Positions 6,297-6,584 of a stretch of 6,584 nt of DNA are shown here, one piece after another; positions within the stretch are counted from its first letter, which is position 1, and every line of letters begins with the position of its first letter. The stretch lies in NCBI GenBank assembly GCA_903871435.1, contig CAIQGU010000172.1, positions 1 through 6,584 of the forward strand, in the 5' to 3' direction. Position numbers and translations under genes: made by a program. The notes beneath the pieces are model-generated. The model was given only the letters and a program-made list of their open reading frames with translations. It was not told the origin of the DNA and made no database searches. Origin of the DNA: an uncultured Burkholderiales bacterium (GTDB lineage: Bacteria; Pseudomonadota; Gammaproteobacteria; Burkholderiales; Burkholderiaceae_F).

Positions 6297-6418
6297 ATCG
6301 CCTATCGTGCCACGGTTGGGACGCTGCCGCAGGCGCCAGCATGAACGCCACATGAACAGCCTCTTGCCGTTCTGCCGGGCCTGAGCCTGCGCCGAGCCGT
6401 TACCGCCGCCCTGCAGTT
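6297..6418 (-). promoter_or_regulatory. Leader/promoter region of the two-component operon
   Basis: This 122-base gap lies between the stop of the upstream membrane-protein gene and the regulator start, both on the minus strand. It contains the 11-base-period direct repeat listed separately. I find no intrinsic terminator for the upstream gene and no clear -10/-35 pair; a TAGG at about 6305-6302 may serve as a weak ribosome site for the regulator. The promoter role is inferred from position. Confidence 0.45.
6340..6357 (-). promoter_or_regulatory. Candidate response-regulator binding box (tandem direct repeat)
   Basis: On the minus strand GTTCATG occurs twice (6357-6351 and 6346-6340) with a 4-base spacer, an 11-base period. 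OmpR-family regulators bind as head-to-tail dimers to direct repeats about one helical turn apart, and often control their own operon. The box lies 43 bases upstream of the regulator start codon. The repeat is seen; binding is inference. Confidence 0.45.
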
Positions 6419-6584
6419 TTAGAGCTTTTTATGCCGCCGGAAGGCCACCAAAAGGCTCAGGTCGTAGACGATCTTGAGCGCGCCGCAGGCCAGCAAGGGC
6501 GCTCCCAGCCACCCGCCAGCCAGCAGGGCGGCGCCTAGCGCAGGCCCTGCCGCCGCAGCCAGGCTCTTGGGAACGGCCGTGAAG
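6419..6584 (-). CDS. C-terminus of an integral membrane transporter, probably MFS family (gene enters from the right edge)
   Basis: The minus strand reads 54 codons from the right edge to TAA at 6421-6419; the N-terminal bulk of the gene is outside. The fragment begins FTAVPKSLAAAAGPALG and goes on through a long hydrophobic stretch (roughly residues 7-48) to a basic cytoplasmic tail ending RRHKKL. The conserved-looking PKSLAAAAGPALGAALL run and the GALKIVYDLSLLVAFR ending resemble the eleventh and twelfth helices of major facilitator permeases. Substrate cannot be told. It lies upstream of the two-component operon in the same orientation, 122 bases away. It could be another polytopic membrane protein, but the coding call itself is firm because the frame, composition and stop agree. 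Confidence 0.75.
   Translation of the reverse strand, partial: FTAVPKSLAAAAGPALGAALLAGGWLGAPLLACGALKIVYDLSLLVAFRRHKKL

Noticed and set aside
5388..6344. 318-codon plus-strand open frame opposite the two-component genes
   Set aside because: Antisense to two clearly conserved genes, with low-complexity Ala/Arg/Gln content and no family resemblance.
1..6584. CRISPR array, tRNA/rRNA, insertion sequence, phage or defence system
   Set aside because: No regularly spaced repeats, RNA-gene signatures, transposase motifs or terminal repeats were seen; all long stretches are explained by ordinary genes.

Overview
The window is high-GC, densely packed bacterial chromosome. It carries four complete genes and two genes cut by the window edges. 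GC content, codon use and the form of the proteins suggest a betaproteobacterium of the Burkholderiales, perhaps the Alcaligenaceae (Bordetella/Achromobacter-like). That placement is inference; no taxonomic marker is present.

Layout, left to right. (1) Minus strand, running off the left edge: a NimA-like FMN-binding split-barrel protein of the pyridoxamine 5'-phosphate oxidase superfamily. (2) A 150-base divergent intergenic region (655-804) with three perfect-arm inverted repeats. (3) Plus strand: galE, UDP-glucose 4-epimerase, followed after 62 bases by a 751-residue fold-type-I PLP decarboxylase of the Orn/Lys/Arg family, closest by motif to lysine decarboxylases. (4) A convergent junction of 11 bases, where the stop codons of the decarboxylase and of the next gene form part of the arms of one hairpin. 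(5) Minus strand: an OmpR-type response regulator followed by its sensor histidine kinase, with 8 bases of overlap, so one translationally linked operon. (6) A 122-base gap holding a direct repeat typical of OmpR-family binding sites, then the last 54 codons of an integral membrane protein that looks like an MFS permease, also on the minus strand.

How the genes may work together. The kinase and regulator are a self-contained signalling pair of the QseBC/TctDE/PmrAB-like class. The repeat upstream of the regulator suggests autoregulation. GalE makes UDP-galactose for surface polysaccharide or lipooligosaccharide, or feeds galactose into metabolism. The decarboxylase makes a polyamine (cadaverine, or agmatine/putrescine if specificity differs). 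No amino-acid/polyamine antiporter or CadC-type regulator is visible beside it, so a biosynthetic or housekeeping role fits at least as well as inducible acid resistance. Nothing ties galE, the decarboxylase and the two-component system into one pathway beyond adjacency.

I see no tRNA, rRNA, CRISPR array, insertion sequence, phage gene or broken gene. This is an ordinary core-type region. The points worth checking are regulatory: the direct repeat before the regulator, the inverted repeats in the galE leader, the shared-stop hairpin, and the long Pro/Ala-rich N-terminus of the kinase.
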